7,900 bases of DNA from CAYMDP01 sp964389375. GTDB lineage: Bacteria > Bdellovibrionota > Bdellovibrionia > Bdellovibrionales > UBA1609. How positions within the stretch are numbered: the stretch's first letter is position 1; the number at the start of each line of letters is the position of its first letter. Location of the stretch: NCBI GenBank assembly GCA_964389375.1, contig CAYMDP010000075.1, positions 1-7,900 on the forward strand. The letters are read 5' to 3'. Shown here piece by piece: positions 1-7,005 of this stretch. The notes under the pieces were generated by a model. It was not told the DNA's origin. It searched no databases and saw nothing but the letters and a program-made list of their open reading frames with translations. The translations under genes were made by a program, and so were the position numbers.

Positions 1-2569
1 CGAGTCCCGTTGGCACCGATGGCGCTGTGGTATCTTCAACATCAAATGCATTTGAAATTTCAGATAAGGGTCCGCTTCCACCAAAGCCAGTCATATCCAT
101 TTTTTCAGCCCGAAGGACCATCGACCCAACTCCTAAAATTTGCAGGCCTCCTGCCGCAAAAAAGACCTGACCCATATTCGCCGCCTGAAGCGAACTTCCC
201 AAGATACTCCCCGGTCCTGAATCTATAAAAATCTCGACATCTGCAGTTGCGTCGGGGCCCGAGGTCACGCGATTTCCGTAGGCATCTTGAATCTCAAGGT
301 CGAAGTAAATATCCTCGCCTTGTTCAGAAGGATTCGGAGGCTGAGTTAAAAAGACCAACTGAGAGGCTGGACCGTGAATAATCTCGAAGGACGCAGAATC
401 CCGATTTAAAATTGCCGTTCCGCCGCCACCAGTGGTGTCTGCTTTGGTAGCTGTTAGAGTTTTGAAGCCAATCGTATCAATGCCAAGTGTATCCGCCGGC
501 ATGAAACTAGCGACGCCCCCCGAAGCATTTTTAGAGATATTCCCAAGCAGAGAACCCGTCCCAGACGACAAACTCAGAGCCACAAAGGCCGTCGCATCCG
601 CACCACTTGTTACTAAATTTCCATAGGCGTCTCGAATTTCAATTACAGGAAGAAGGTTGGCCCCAGCTGCGGTTCCATTTGTTGGCTCTGAAGTATAGAC
701 CAACTGACTTGCTGGAGCATGGGTGATTGTGAAGCTTGAAGAGTTTTGTACAAGGGCTCCAGCCCCACCAAAACCAGACAAATCCTCTTTAGTGACACGC
801 AAAACTTTAAGTCCGGCAAGGTCAATGAAAACTCCATCTCCCGCAATAAAAGAAGCAACTCCAGCCGTTGCTGCACGAGAAACAGTTCCATACAAAGCGC
901 CTGAGCCAGAAAAAAGACTCAAGGTCATAAGGGCCGTTGCATCAGAACCAGTGGAAACAATGTTTCCATATGCATCTTGAATTTGAATAGTTGGCAACAG
1001 GGCTACTCCGGCCTGAGATGGGTCCGAGGGCTGAGCTGAAAAAGCTAACTGTGATGCTACTCCATGAATGATATTAAATGAATTTGAATCCACAATAAGC
1101 GGCCCCACTCCTCCGAAGCCCGTCATGTCCGCTTTTGTCGCTCGTAAGGTCTTTAGCCCCGCATGATTGATCGATAGATTCTCAGAAATTGTGAATTGCG
1201 CAATTCCGGAAACGGCAAGTCTTGAAGTGGTTCCGGACAGTACGCCCGTCCCCGTCTGAAGACTTAGACTCACCGAAGCAGTCGAGTCCGGGCCGACAGT
1301 TACAAGCTGTCCGAGAGAATCGCGAATTTCGATATTCATCAAAAGATTCGTTCCAGCAGTAGAATTCACTGGCTGCAAGGAATAAACCATTTGTGTCGCA
1401 GGACCCACCGCATTTGCTGTAATGGCCCGAGATACCGATTGACCTGAAGATCCATCAAAATAGTTCACAAGGACTGTATCATTGCTTGCGCCCGCAGCCA
1501 CCGGAGAATATCGAAGAACGAAAGTACAACTCGATCCCGGAGAAAGAGTCGTTGTACAAGTGCCTCCTGTTCCTGGAAAACTTCCGCCCTCGAAGTTAAA
1601 TGGGGCCGCAATTCCGGAACCCGCAATTCCAGAGGCTACATGCCCTCCAGAGTTACTCAGAGTAAATGTATGAGTAGCGCTTGAGCCCGAAGCCAAGGAT
1701 CCAAAATCAAAGGTTGGTGAGTTCGAAATACTTAATGCGGCTGGGTTCACAGCCAAAGCTTGAAGGCCTAAGCTTAAAGAGCTCATCGAAGTCCCGTTAT
1801 GAAAATTCAGATCTAAAGAATCCGTAAAGGCCCCCAACCCGACGGGAGAAAATTGAACCTCTAAGGTACAGCTTGAGGTCGCGGGTACAACAGCCCCGCA
1901 ATTCCCTCCTAAACCTGGAAAGGACCCTCCCGTAAAAGAAAATGGAGCCCCAAGCCCGCCTCCACTCAGCGCCGTAGCATCGACACTTCCAGAATTCGTT
2001 AAAGTCAGAGTTTGAGCCCCAATGCCTCCAACGACCACCGATCCAAAATCAAACGGATTTGCTGCAGAAATTGATAGATTGGCCGCATCTGGCTGGTAGG
2101 TCACAGTGACCAAGGTTTGAGCCGAAAAAAAATCTTTGTACTGCGAGCGAATGGCAAAACTTCTTTGCTCGAGAGGGGTACTAAAACCCAGCCAAGTCAC
2201 GGACGAAAACTTCTCGAATACGAAAGTCCCATCCTGACAGTTTAACTGACTTCCTGGGTCTCCCAAATTTTGCGCCTCAATCCAACTTAAACCACCGTCC
2301 AGGCTTATCACCAACCGCTCCGCTCTTGAATCGCAGGCGCCCGTCACGCGAAGCAAAGAGTTCGAATCACTCACCGAATAGTTCGAAGACTCCACATTTG
2401 GCGAACTCAAAGACGCACTTGAGGAATCAAATTCTGGAATTGCATCTGTGCACGCATTAAGGATCAAAAAAAATGAAAGGCTAAGTAGACGAAAAAGATG
2501 GGAGAAGCTCTGCTCGAAGACAAAGCCATAGGCCTTAGAAAATGAAGTCGATTCAAGGACGTTCCGCAT
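1..2569 (-). CDS. Large modular surface lipoprotein with ASH-like and Ig-like repeats (5' part; runs off left edge)
   Basis: 856 codons are open from ATG at 2569 to the window edge with no stop, so the C-terminus is missing. An in-frame TAA lies three codons upstream, so this ATG is the first possible start; its Shine-Dalgarno is weak. Residues 28-37 are hydrophobic and run into lipobox L-N-A-C with the lipidated Cys at 40, after an unusually long N-region. Residues about 62-160 form a domain with Cys79 and Cys111, a possible disulfide. Residues 161-388 hold two ASH / choice-of-anchor D type domains (FDFGS start, TLTNSG, Cys pair, FSPV). Residues 391-846 hold four Ig-like repeats of 114-115 residues, each starting A[ST]Q[LM] and carrying a D-x-x-G-x-x-V motif. 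The last visible residues, DTTAPSVPTGL, look like the entry to a fibronectin type III domain. Inferred role: an elongated, lipid-anchored envelope or surface protein for adhesion or structure. No catalytic motif is visible and the ligand is unknown. Confidence 0.9.
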   Translation of the reverse strand, partial: MRNVLESTSFSKAYGFVFEQSFSHLFRLLSLSFFLILNACTDAIPEFDSSSASLSSPNVESSNYSVSDSNSLLRVTGACDSRAERLVISLDGGLSWIEAQNLGDPGSQLNCQDGTFVFEKFSSVTWLGFSTPLEQRSFAIRSQYKDFFSAQTLVTVTYQPDAANLSISAANPFDFGSVVVGGIGAQTLTLTNSGSVDATALSGGGLGAPFSFTGGSFPGLGGNCGAVVPATSSCTLEVQFSPVGLGAFTDSLDLNFHNGTSMSSLSLGLQALAVNPAALSISNSPTFDFGSLASGSSATHTFTLSNSGGHVASGIAGSGIAAPFNFEGGSFPGTGGTCTTTLSPGSSCTFVLRYSPVAAGASNDTVLVNYFDGSSGQSVSRAITANAVGPATQMVYSLQPVNSTAGTNLLMNIEIRDSLGQLVTVGPDSTASVSLSLQTGTGVLSGTTSRLAVSGIAQFTISENLSINHAGLKTLRATKADMTGFGGVGPLIVDSNSFNIIHGVASQLAFSAQPSDPSQAGVALLPTIQIQDAYGNIVSTGSDATALMTLSLFSGSGALYGTVSRAATAGVASFIAGDGVFIDLAGLKVLRVTKEDLSGFGGAGALVQNSSSFTITHAPASQLVYTSEPTNGTAAGANLLPVIEIRDAYGNLVTSGADATAFVALSLSSGTGSLLGNISKNASGGVASFMPADTLGIDTIGFKTLTATKADTTGGGGTAILNRDSASFEIIHGPASQLVFLTQPPNPSEQGEDIYFDLEIQDAYGNRVTSGPDATADVEIFIDSGPGSILGSSLQAANMGQVFFAAGGLQILGVGSMVLRAEKMDMTGFGGSGPLSEISNAFDVEDTTAPSVPTGL
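32..1399 (-). repeat. Four tandem Ig-like protein repeats (about 115 residues each) inside the lipoprotein gene
   Basis: Read on the minus strand, units begin near 1399, 1057, 712 and 367, so the period is 342-345 bases. Each unit starts with A[ST]Q[LM] followed by a Q/E-P turn. It continues with [QR]D-[AS]-[YL]-G-[NQ]-x-V, then D-[AS]-T-A, and ends near a TGFGG / TGGGG turn plus S-x-[SA]-F-[NTED]. The last three units keep DAYGN; the first unit (the one nearest the N-terminus) has DSLGQ. The pattern is that of bacterial Ig-like (Big/invasin-like) beta-sandwich repeats found in secreted adhesins. The units are clearly homologous in protein but use different codons, so the duplications are old. 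Confidence 0.85.
1406..2089 (-). repeat. Two tandem ASH / choice-of-anchor D-like domains inside the lipoprotein gene
   Basis: Residues about 161-272 and 273-388 share the same order of motifs: LSIS, a short linker, FDFGS, TLTNSG or TLSNSG, GxGxxAPF, GGSFPG, a Cys pair within a G-x-C ... S-S-C-T stretch, then F/Y-SPV. This is the signature of the ASPM-SPD2-hydin-like fold seen in bacterial choice-of-anchor D proteins. The two Cys in each copy (224/234 and 338/348) are spaced to form one disulfide per domain, which fits an oxidising extracytoplasmic location. Confidence 0.8.
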
Positions 2570-2586
2570 TCTTACTTATCGGCCTA

Positions 2587-2615
2587 GACCTAGGTCGACT
2601 TTAGTCCTTAGGTCG
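2587..2615. promoter_or_regulatory. Palindrome and direct repeat just upstream of the lipoprotein gene; possible operator
   Basis: GACCTAGGTC at 2587-2596 is a perfect 10-base palindrome. TAGGTCG occurs at 2591-2597 and again at 2609-2615, 18 bases start to start. The block lies 18-46 bases upstream of the lipoprotein start at 2569, where an operator or 5'-leader element would sit. No convincing -35/-10 pair was found beside it, so a regulatory role is inference only. Confidence 0.3.
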
Positions 2616-2634
2616 CTGGAATCTAAGACGAATT

Positions 2635-2670
2635 AAAAAATTTTACGAAGGGTCTCAGACTGAGATGCCC
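2635..2670 (-). terminator. Weak candidate Rho-independent terminator after the cyclase gene
   Basis: On the minus strand GGG-CA-TCTCA-GTC-TGAGA-CCC can fold into a 5-bp stem with a 3-base loop, extended by GGG/CCC across a small bulge. A run of six T follows after about eight bases. The gap before the T run and the short stem make it weak. It lies about 150 bases beyond the cyclase stop and about 65 bases before the lipoprotein start, so it would separate the two minus-strand genes. Confidence 0.3.
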
Positions 2671-2706
2671 CATTTTGAACCAAAGATGAGCCTATTCCAA
2701 AAGGGC

Positions 2707-2803
2707 CCGAATTTCTGCCTATGAGTTTTGGTTGAATGAGGCAAAGAATAACTCAGCAGATTCGCACTTCGATACCGAGCGGCTTGGTTATGGCAGAAAT
2801 CGG
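2707..2803. repeat. Spaced inverted repeat in the cyclase 3' region
   Basis: CCGAATTTCTGCC at 2707-2719 is complementary to GGCAGAAATCGG at 2792-2803 except for one bulged A. This gives a 12-bp stem enclosing about 72 bases. In the minus-strand transcript the first arm begins 14 bases after the cyclase stop codon. It could act as a 3'-UTR stem or be chance. I see no gene in the 248 bases between the two minus-strand genes (2570-2817). Confidence 0.3.
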
Positions 2804-2817
2804 TGCTTGCTTTTAGA

Positions 2818-4701
2818 CTAGCTCGCCATTTTAACTTTGTCGTCGCCTTCAGCTTCATAATCCGAAAAAGCTGTTTTTACTAGGACGGGCTCTCCGGCCT
2901 CATTGATATAACCCCGCACTTTAAACAGAGTCAGTGGCTTACTTTTGCCCTTCACTTCGACCTTACCCGCTTCTTCAATCACAAATTCACTGGCAACAGT
3001 GTCCGCCAAAGAATCACTAATTAACAAGTCCGTTCCAAAGGCTTTTGTGGAGGCTTCAATTCGAGCGGCTTGGTTGACCGCATCTCCGATCACCGTGTAC
3101 TCCATACGCTCTTCGGAACCAATTGTTCCTGAAATGGCATCCCCTCTATGAAGACCCATCCCGATTTTTATCGGCACAGTCCCTCGGCTGGCTCGAAGTT
3201 CGTTCAATTTTGCCAGGGACTCTCTCATCTCGATGCAGGCCCGAATCGCATTTTGTGAATCCCGTTCACTCGCCGTCGGTGCTCCCCAAACGGCCATGAT
3301 CGCATCACCAATGAACTTATCCACGACACCACCACTGCGATTGATAATGCCAACCATAATCTGAAAGTACTCATTCAACATTTCAACCACTTCTTCTGGA
3401 GTGTGACCTTCACTAAATTTGGTAAAATCGCGAATATCACTAAAGAAGACCGTGACTTCTTTGCGACTTCCGCCCAATTGAAGATCACCCTTCATTAAGT
3501 CATCCGTAATTGAAGACCCGTGGAACTTATTCATTAAATTTTTAACCTTATCTCGCTCTTTTAAACCTTCAAGCATCGAATCAAAAGCCCGACCCAATTG
3601 GCCAACCTCATCCGAGGCCTTTAAATCTGATTTGACGTCAAAGTTACCTTGAGCCACTTCTGTCGTCATCATCACAAGTTTTTCGATAGGACCCGTTAGA
3701 GTAATCGAAAAGACAAAAATCAAAAACAAAGCCACAGATAAAACTCTTCCCGTCGTATAAAAAGCCTCGCGACGAACTTTTCGCGCTCCTTCTAAGATGA
3801 CATCTCTTGAAGCTTCAGCGATCACGGTCACTCCCATCGGAGTTCTGGTGTAGGCTCCGATGTAGGTTCTGCCATCTTCGGGACTCGTATAGTTTTCTCT
3901 CTCCCCCTGGCGCACCTGAGATTTTAAAGCCGCTTCGACAACAGGACTTTCCGTCATAGAGACAGATTTAAAAACTTTTTCTTCGTCCGGATGAGCAAGA
4001 AGTCTTCCCTCTCGATCGATCAAATACATAGTTCTTTCACTAATGTTTCCAAAAACCTGCTGCAGACGATCCAGTCGAATATCAGCTACGGCGATTTGGG
4101 TGATCTTACCGAAATCATCCTGCACAAGAGGCAAACCAATAGTGATCAAAGGGGCGGCTCCCGCAGTTGAGCTGTTTCGGATCTCGACCATTCCAGCAAA
4201 GATGGCTTCAAATGGAAAACTTCGCGTTTCTTTTTGGCGCTCTCTTAAAACTTCGATATAGGATTCGTCCAATTGGTACTGCGCCAAATACTCTTGGTTG
4301 ACGACTCGGTTTGATTTGGTCTTTTGAAGGCTGATCACCTCAACAGACACCAGATCTCGATCTCTTCTAAAAGTTAATTCAAGAGCCTGATCTCGCTCCG
4401 AAGGGCTCGAATATTCTTTCGTCATCAATGAGGCGATCATGTTGATCTTGTCGATGTAGTTCGACATGACGCCCTCAACCTCTGTCGCCCGAGCCAAGGA
4501 TTGATCGCGGTTCGAATCTTTCTCTCTAAGTTCGGAGATGTTCTCAAAGGCCCCTGTCGACTGAAGCGTGATGCCGCCCGCTGTCACAAGCAAAAGGCCC
4601 GCAGTGATCGAGATCAATTTAAGGGCAATTGGAATTCGGAATTTAATATTTTTTAGCACAGGGTCTAATCGGAACCTCCCAGGGACCCTCTTAGGATTCA
4701 T
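2818..4701 (-). CDS. Membrane-bound class III adenylate cyclase (Cache-like sensor, HAMP, cyclase domain)
   Basis: Predicted to make cyclic AMP from ATP in response to an extracytoplasmic signal. Numbering from the ATG at 4701 (627 residues): membrane helix about 23-45; extracytoplasmic Cache-like sensor about 46-310, with YLIDREGRLLAHPD and YIGAYTRTPMGV; second membrane helix about 317-336; HAMP about 336-389; coupling helix; cyclase domain about 409-599. Metal-binding Asp are D422 (FSDIRDF) and D466 (DKFIGD). K462 and T536 (EYTVIGD) sit at the purine-selecting positions and match adenylate, not guanylate, cyclases. N543 and R547 (NQAAR) are the transition-state residues, so all key residues are present. 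The frame also stays open to a TTG at 4794, adding 31 residues. That TTG has a better Shine-Dalgarno-like AAAGGG, but its extension would cover the promoter of the divergent thioredoxin operon, so I prefer the ATG. The ligand is unknown. Confidence 0.9.
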   Translation of the reverse strand: MNPKRVPGRFRLDPVLKNIKFRIPIALKLISITAGLLLVTAGGITLQSTGAFENISELREKDSNRDQSLARATEVEGVMSNYIDKINMIASLMTKEYSSPSERDQALELTFRRDRDLVSVEVISLQKTKSNRVVNQEYLAQYQLDESYIEVLRERQKETRSFPFEAIFAGMVEIRNSSTAGAAPLITIGLPLVQDDFGKITQIAVADIRLDRLQQVFGNISERTMYLIDREGRLLAHPDEEKVFKSVSMTESPVVEAALKSQVRQGERENYTSPEDGRTYIGAYTRTPMGVTVIAEASRDVILEGARKVRREAFYTTGRVLSVALFLIFVFSITLTGPIEKLVMMTTEVAQGNFDVKSDLKASDEVGQLGRAFDSMLEGLKERDKVKNLMNKFHGSSITDDLMKGDLQLGGSRKEVTVFFSDIRDFTKFSEGHTPEEVVEMLNEYFQIMVGIINRSGGVVDKFIGDAIMAVWGAPTASERDSQNAIRACIEMRESLAKLNELRASRGTVPIKIGMGLHRGDAISGTIGSEERMEYTVIGDAVNQAARIEASTKAFGTDLLISDSLADTVASEFVIEEAGKVEVKGKSKPLTLFKVRGYINEAGEPVLVKTAFSDYEAEGDDKVKMAS

Positions 4702-4748
4702 TTGAAAATTAGCTTTTTGTCGAGGGTCGAATGACGCAGCCCGGACTA

Positions 4749-4777
4749 TTGACTGGGCCTGATCTTGGGACTTTAAT
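4749..4777 (+). promoter_or_regulatory. Sigma-70-type promoter for the thioredoxin-redoxin-ParA operon
   Basis: TTGACT (4749-4754, 5 of 6 to TTGACA) is followed by a 17-base spacer and TTTAAT (4772-4777, 5 of 6 to TATAAT). Transcription would start near 4784, leaving a leader of about 14 bases. The leader carries GGAG at 4787-4790, seven bases before the ATG at 4798. Spacing and match are close to ideal. The promoter lies in the 96-base gap between this operon and the preferred ATG of the divergent cyclase. No comparably good promoter was seen for the cyclase. Confidence 0.7.
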
Positions 4778-4797
4778 GTGAAATCTGGAGTCAAACA

Positions 4798-5352
4798 ATG
4801 CCCTTTGACCTAAACAGTCTCTTTCTATCAGTTCTAAGCTCGAGTTTTACTCTGAGTCTTGCTTTCGGTTTAAACCTAGGTCTTGCTTCGCCAACTCAAG
4901 CCGCCGAACTTAAAAGCCTCACAGCAAATGAAATTTTGGCCCATATTCGAAGCGAAGCGAAACCGCTGACCCTCTTAAATATTTGGGCGACCTGGTGTGG
5001 TCCCTGTAAAGAAGAGCTACCGGATCTGTTGAAGCTAAAGAAAAACTACCAAGCTAAAGGCCTTCACCTTGTCCTTGTCTCAGCAGATGTGAAATCAAAA
5101 AAAAATGAAGCCGAGGCCTTCTTGAAAAGTCTTGGCGTTGATTTTTTAAGCTTCTTCAAAGGGGAAAAAGACTTAAGCTTTATTGAAGGTTTAAATGCCA
5201 AGTGGGCAGGAGCTATCCCCGCGAGCGTTCTTTACGACAGCAAGGGCGCAATTCTGGACTCCTGGCATGGCTCAAAAACTTATGAAGAATTCGAAACCCT
5301 CCTTAAAATTTATTTAAACAAAAAACAAACTAACTCGAAGCCAAAAAAGTGA
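4798..5352 (+). CDS. TlpA-like periplasmic thiol-disulfide oxidoreductase
   Basis: 184 residues. A hydrophobic N-terminal segment (about 6-30) ending in SPTQAA-E gives a signal peptide cleaved near 35/36, so the protein acts in the periplasm, possibly membrane-tethered if uncleaved. The thioredoxin fold starts around 40. LLNIWATWCGPCKEELP carries the active site WCGPC at 66-70, and the cis-proline is P141 (GAIPAS). The only cysteines are the active-site pair. The family (TlpA/ResA/CcmG-like) reduces periplasmic disulfides, for example in apocytochrome c or copper-centre assembly; the substrate here cannot be told. The C-terminus is Lys-rich (NKKQTNSKPKK). It is first gene of a four-gene unit, directly behind a strong promoter and GGAG ribosome site, and seven bases before a second redox protein. 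Confidence 0.9.
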   Translation: MPFDLNSLFLSVLSSSFTLSLAFGLNLGLASPTQAAELKSLTANEILAHIRSEAKPLTLLNIWATWCGPCKEELPDLLKLKKNYQAKGLHLVLVSADVKSKKNEAEAFLKSLGVDFLSFFKGEKDLSFIEGLNAKWAGAIPASVLYDSKGAILDSWHGSKTYEEFETLLKIYLNKKQTNSKPKK

Positions 5353-5359
5353 GTCCTAA

Positions 5360-5956
5360 ATGAAATCCATTTGCCTTGCCCTAAGTCTTTTGATCATCCC
5401 CTCTTTCAGTTTCGCAAAACCCGCTGAGTCTTACCCCAGGATCAACGAGAGCCTTTTAAATTTTGATGGCAAAGAGCTCACTTTGGAGCAGATCAAAGGC
5501 GCTAAAGGAACTCTGGTTATTTTTGGCGCCAGCCACTGCCCTTTTGTTAAGTCTTGGCTAGGACGAATTGCCAAACTTGGCGAACAAGCAAAAAAGCAAG
5601 GGCTTGGCGTTGTGATGATCAATCCAAATGATCCGGAGTCCGAGCCCGATGACGCGTTCGAAAAAATGCCGGCTTTTCACAAAATGGCGGGTTTTCAATT
5701 CCCTTACGCTCAAGATCGCACGTCAAATATTGCAAGAGCTTTTAAAGCGACCAGAACTCCTGAAGTTTTTCTTTACAATTCGTCTGGCAAACTCGTCTAT
5801 CATGGCGCCATTGACGACAATGCGGACTCAGAAACCGAGGTCGCTCAACATTTTCTAAAAAATGCTTTGGATCAAATGGGGTCAGGACAGCCCATTAAAC
5901 CAGATAAAACAAAATTTATTGGCTGCTCGATTAAGTTTCGAGCAAAGAAAGGCTAA
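5360..5956 (+). CDS. Secreted redoxin (AhpC/TSA-like thioredoxin-fold protein with SHCP motif)
   Basis: 198 residues with a clear Sec signal peptide (hydrophobic 4-17, SFA then cut before KPAES at about 20). The mature part is a thioredoxin-like redoxin. FGASHCPFVKSW has Cys60 at the usual N-terminal active-site position but no partner Cys two residues on. Later come a VVMINPND strand, FPYAQDRTSNIARAFKATRTPEVFLY with cis-Pro 134, GKLVYHGAIDD, and the terminal GCSIKF with Cys189. The xHCP...GCSIK(W/F) pattern is typical of a widespread AhpC/TSA-like redoxin family of uncertain function. Cys60 may act as a peroxidatic Cys or pair with Cys189. The substrate is unknown; its place after the TlpA-like gene suggests that the thioredoxin may recycle it (inference). 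The ATG is seven bases after the previous stop, with a weak GTGAG ribosome site overlapping that stop. Confidence 0.85.
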   Translation: MKSICLALSLLIIPSFSFAKPAESYPRINESLLNFDGKELTLEQIKGAKGTLVIFGASHCPFVKSWLGRIAKLGEQAKKQGLGVVMINPNDPESEPDDAFEKMPAFHKMAGFQFPYAQDRTSNIARAFKATRTPEVFLYNSSGKLVYHGAIDDNADSETEVAQHFLKNALDQMGSGQPIKPDKTKFIGCSIKFRAKKG

Positions 5957-5961
5957 AAAAC

Positions 5962-7005
5962 ATGTCTATTACAGAAGGAAACTTAGCTTATCTATTTTCA
6001 TCTGAAGCTGTTGCAAAACCATCTGACCTGAAAACTCATGGCCCAAAAGGTGAGAAAGTTTTTAACTCTAGAAAGCGGGCCAGCTTTCAACAGATCCTCG
6101 ATCAAGCCGCGAAAACCGGTTATCTAAAAAAACCGAAGCAAGCAAAGGTCATAACCACCTTCGTCACAAAAGGTGGGGTTCTAAAAACTTCTCTGACTTT
6201 GAATATGGCTCGGCTTTCGGCTCTTCATGGCTTAAGGACTTTAGTGATTGGTCTGGACATGCAAACCGATATTACCTCAGCGCTTGGCTACAGTCCTGGG
6301 GGTGAAGCAGACGACCTTCAAAGTGCCATGGACCAAGTCGATCAAACTCTTGGCCTTATGGATTACTTCTCAGGCCAAGCGGGCTTAGAAGATCTGATTC
6401 AAAAGACGGATCTGCCCACTTTAGATTTTATTCCTGAGACTCCTGAGCTTGTTGCCCTCGAACAACAGTTAAATCAAAAAGTTCGAAGAGAATATTGGCT
6501 TAAAGAAAAGGTCTCTGATCCATTAAAGAATGCCTACGATCTGATCTTCTTTGATTGCTCCCCGAATTGGAGCCAATTGATCACAAATGCTTTGGTGGCC
6601 TGTGATGTCCTCGTGTCACCCCTTGAGTGCAAGATCAACAACTTTAGAAACTTCAAAATGTTTGCAAGCTTTGTGAAAGAGTTTAAGTCCGACCTGCATT
6701 TAGATTTTGACCATGTTTTTGTCCCTACAAAATTAAATAAAAATCGAAAACTCAGCCGCGAGATCTTTGAGTGGTACCAATCTCAGCTTCACAATTGTTT
6801 AAGCACAGCATTTCGTGAACACAATGCCGGAGAAGAAGCCTCGGCCCTCAATCTGTCGATTCCAGAATTTAAGCCCGGCTCAGAGATGGCTCTAGAGATA
6901 AATAGTTTAATGAAAGAACTTGCCCCATTTATAAATCATGTCGAAAAAAATCAGTCTCACCCGATAGAAAGAATAAAAAATATCTTTAAAGAAAGGACTC
7001 TTTAG
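5962..7005 (+). CDS. ParA-family partition ATPase with variant P-loop (KGGVLKTS)
   Basis: 347 residues, cytoplasmic. Deviant Walker A at 70-77 reads KGGVLKTS: signature Lys70 and P-loop Lys75 are present, but the usual Gly before Lys75 is Leu. Walker A' is LDMQTD (Asp99) and Walker B is DLIFFDCSP (Asp198). The order and spacing are those of ParA/Soj ATPases, which bind DNA as ATP dimers and position plasmids, chromosomes or protein cargo. A 60-residue N-terminal extension rich in basic residues precedes the ATPase core. Large plasmid ParAs (SopA, P1 ParA) also carry N-terminal DNA-binding extensions and replace the same Gly (Tyr in SopA, Ser in P1 ParA), so this protein may be closest to that type. 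It starts five bases after the redoxin with AAAGG at 5948-5952, and abuts the next gene, its likely partner. Key residues are intact, so it is probably active. Confidence 0.9.
   Translation: MSITEGNLAYLFSSEAVAKPSDLKTHGPKGEKVFNSRKRASFQQILDQAAKTGYLKKPKQAKVITTFVTKGGVLKTSLTLNMARLSALHGLRTLVIGLDMQTDITSALGYSPGGEADDLQSAMDQVDQTLGLMDYFSGQAGLEDLIQKTDLPTLDFIPETPELVALEQQLNQKVRREYWLKEKVSDPLKNAYDLIFFDCSPNWSQLITNALVACDVLVSPLECKINNFRNFKMFASFVKEFKSDLHLDFDHVFVPTKLNKNRKLSREIFEWYQSQLHNCLSTAFREHNAGEEASALNLSIPEFKPGSEMALEINSLMKELAPFINHVEKNQSHPIERIKNIFKERTL

Noticed and set aside
643..891. Open frame on the minus strand inside the lipoprotein region (82 codons)
   Set aside because: It is out of frame with the lipoprotein, which reads cleanly through as four homologous repeats. 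The translation is Leu-rich without domain sense.
723..980. Plus-strand open frame of 85 codons opposite the lipoprotein
   Set aside because: Antisense to a repeat-encoding region with clear protein conservation between repeats on the other strand; no ribosome site or family match.
2542..2604. Plus-strand micro-ORF of 20 codons between the minus-strand genes
   Set aside because: It overlaps the start of the lipoprotein gene, is very short and has no supporting ribosome site.
2655..2858. Minus-strand frame of 67 codons overlapping the end of the cyclase gene
   Set aside because: It overlaps the cyclase C-terminus in another frame, has no recognisable motif, and covers the inverted-repeat region.
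2818..4701. Guanylate cyclase, or a methyl-accepting chemotaxis receptor because of the Cache-HAMP architecture
   Set aside because: The C-terminal domain has the full class III cyclase motifs with Lys and Thr at base-selecting positions (guanylate enzymes use Glu and Cys/Ser there), and there is no chemotaxis signalling hairpin.
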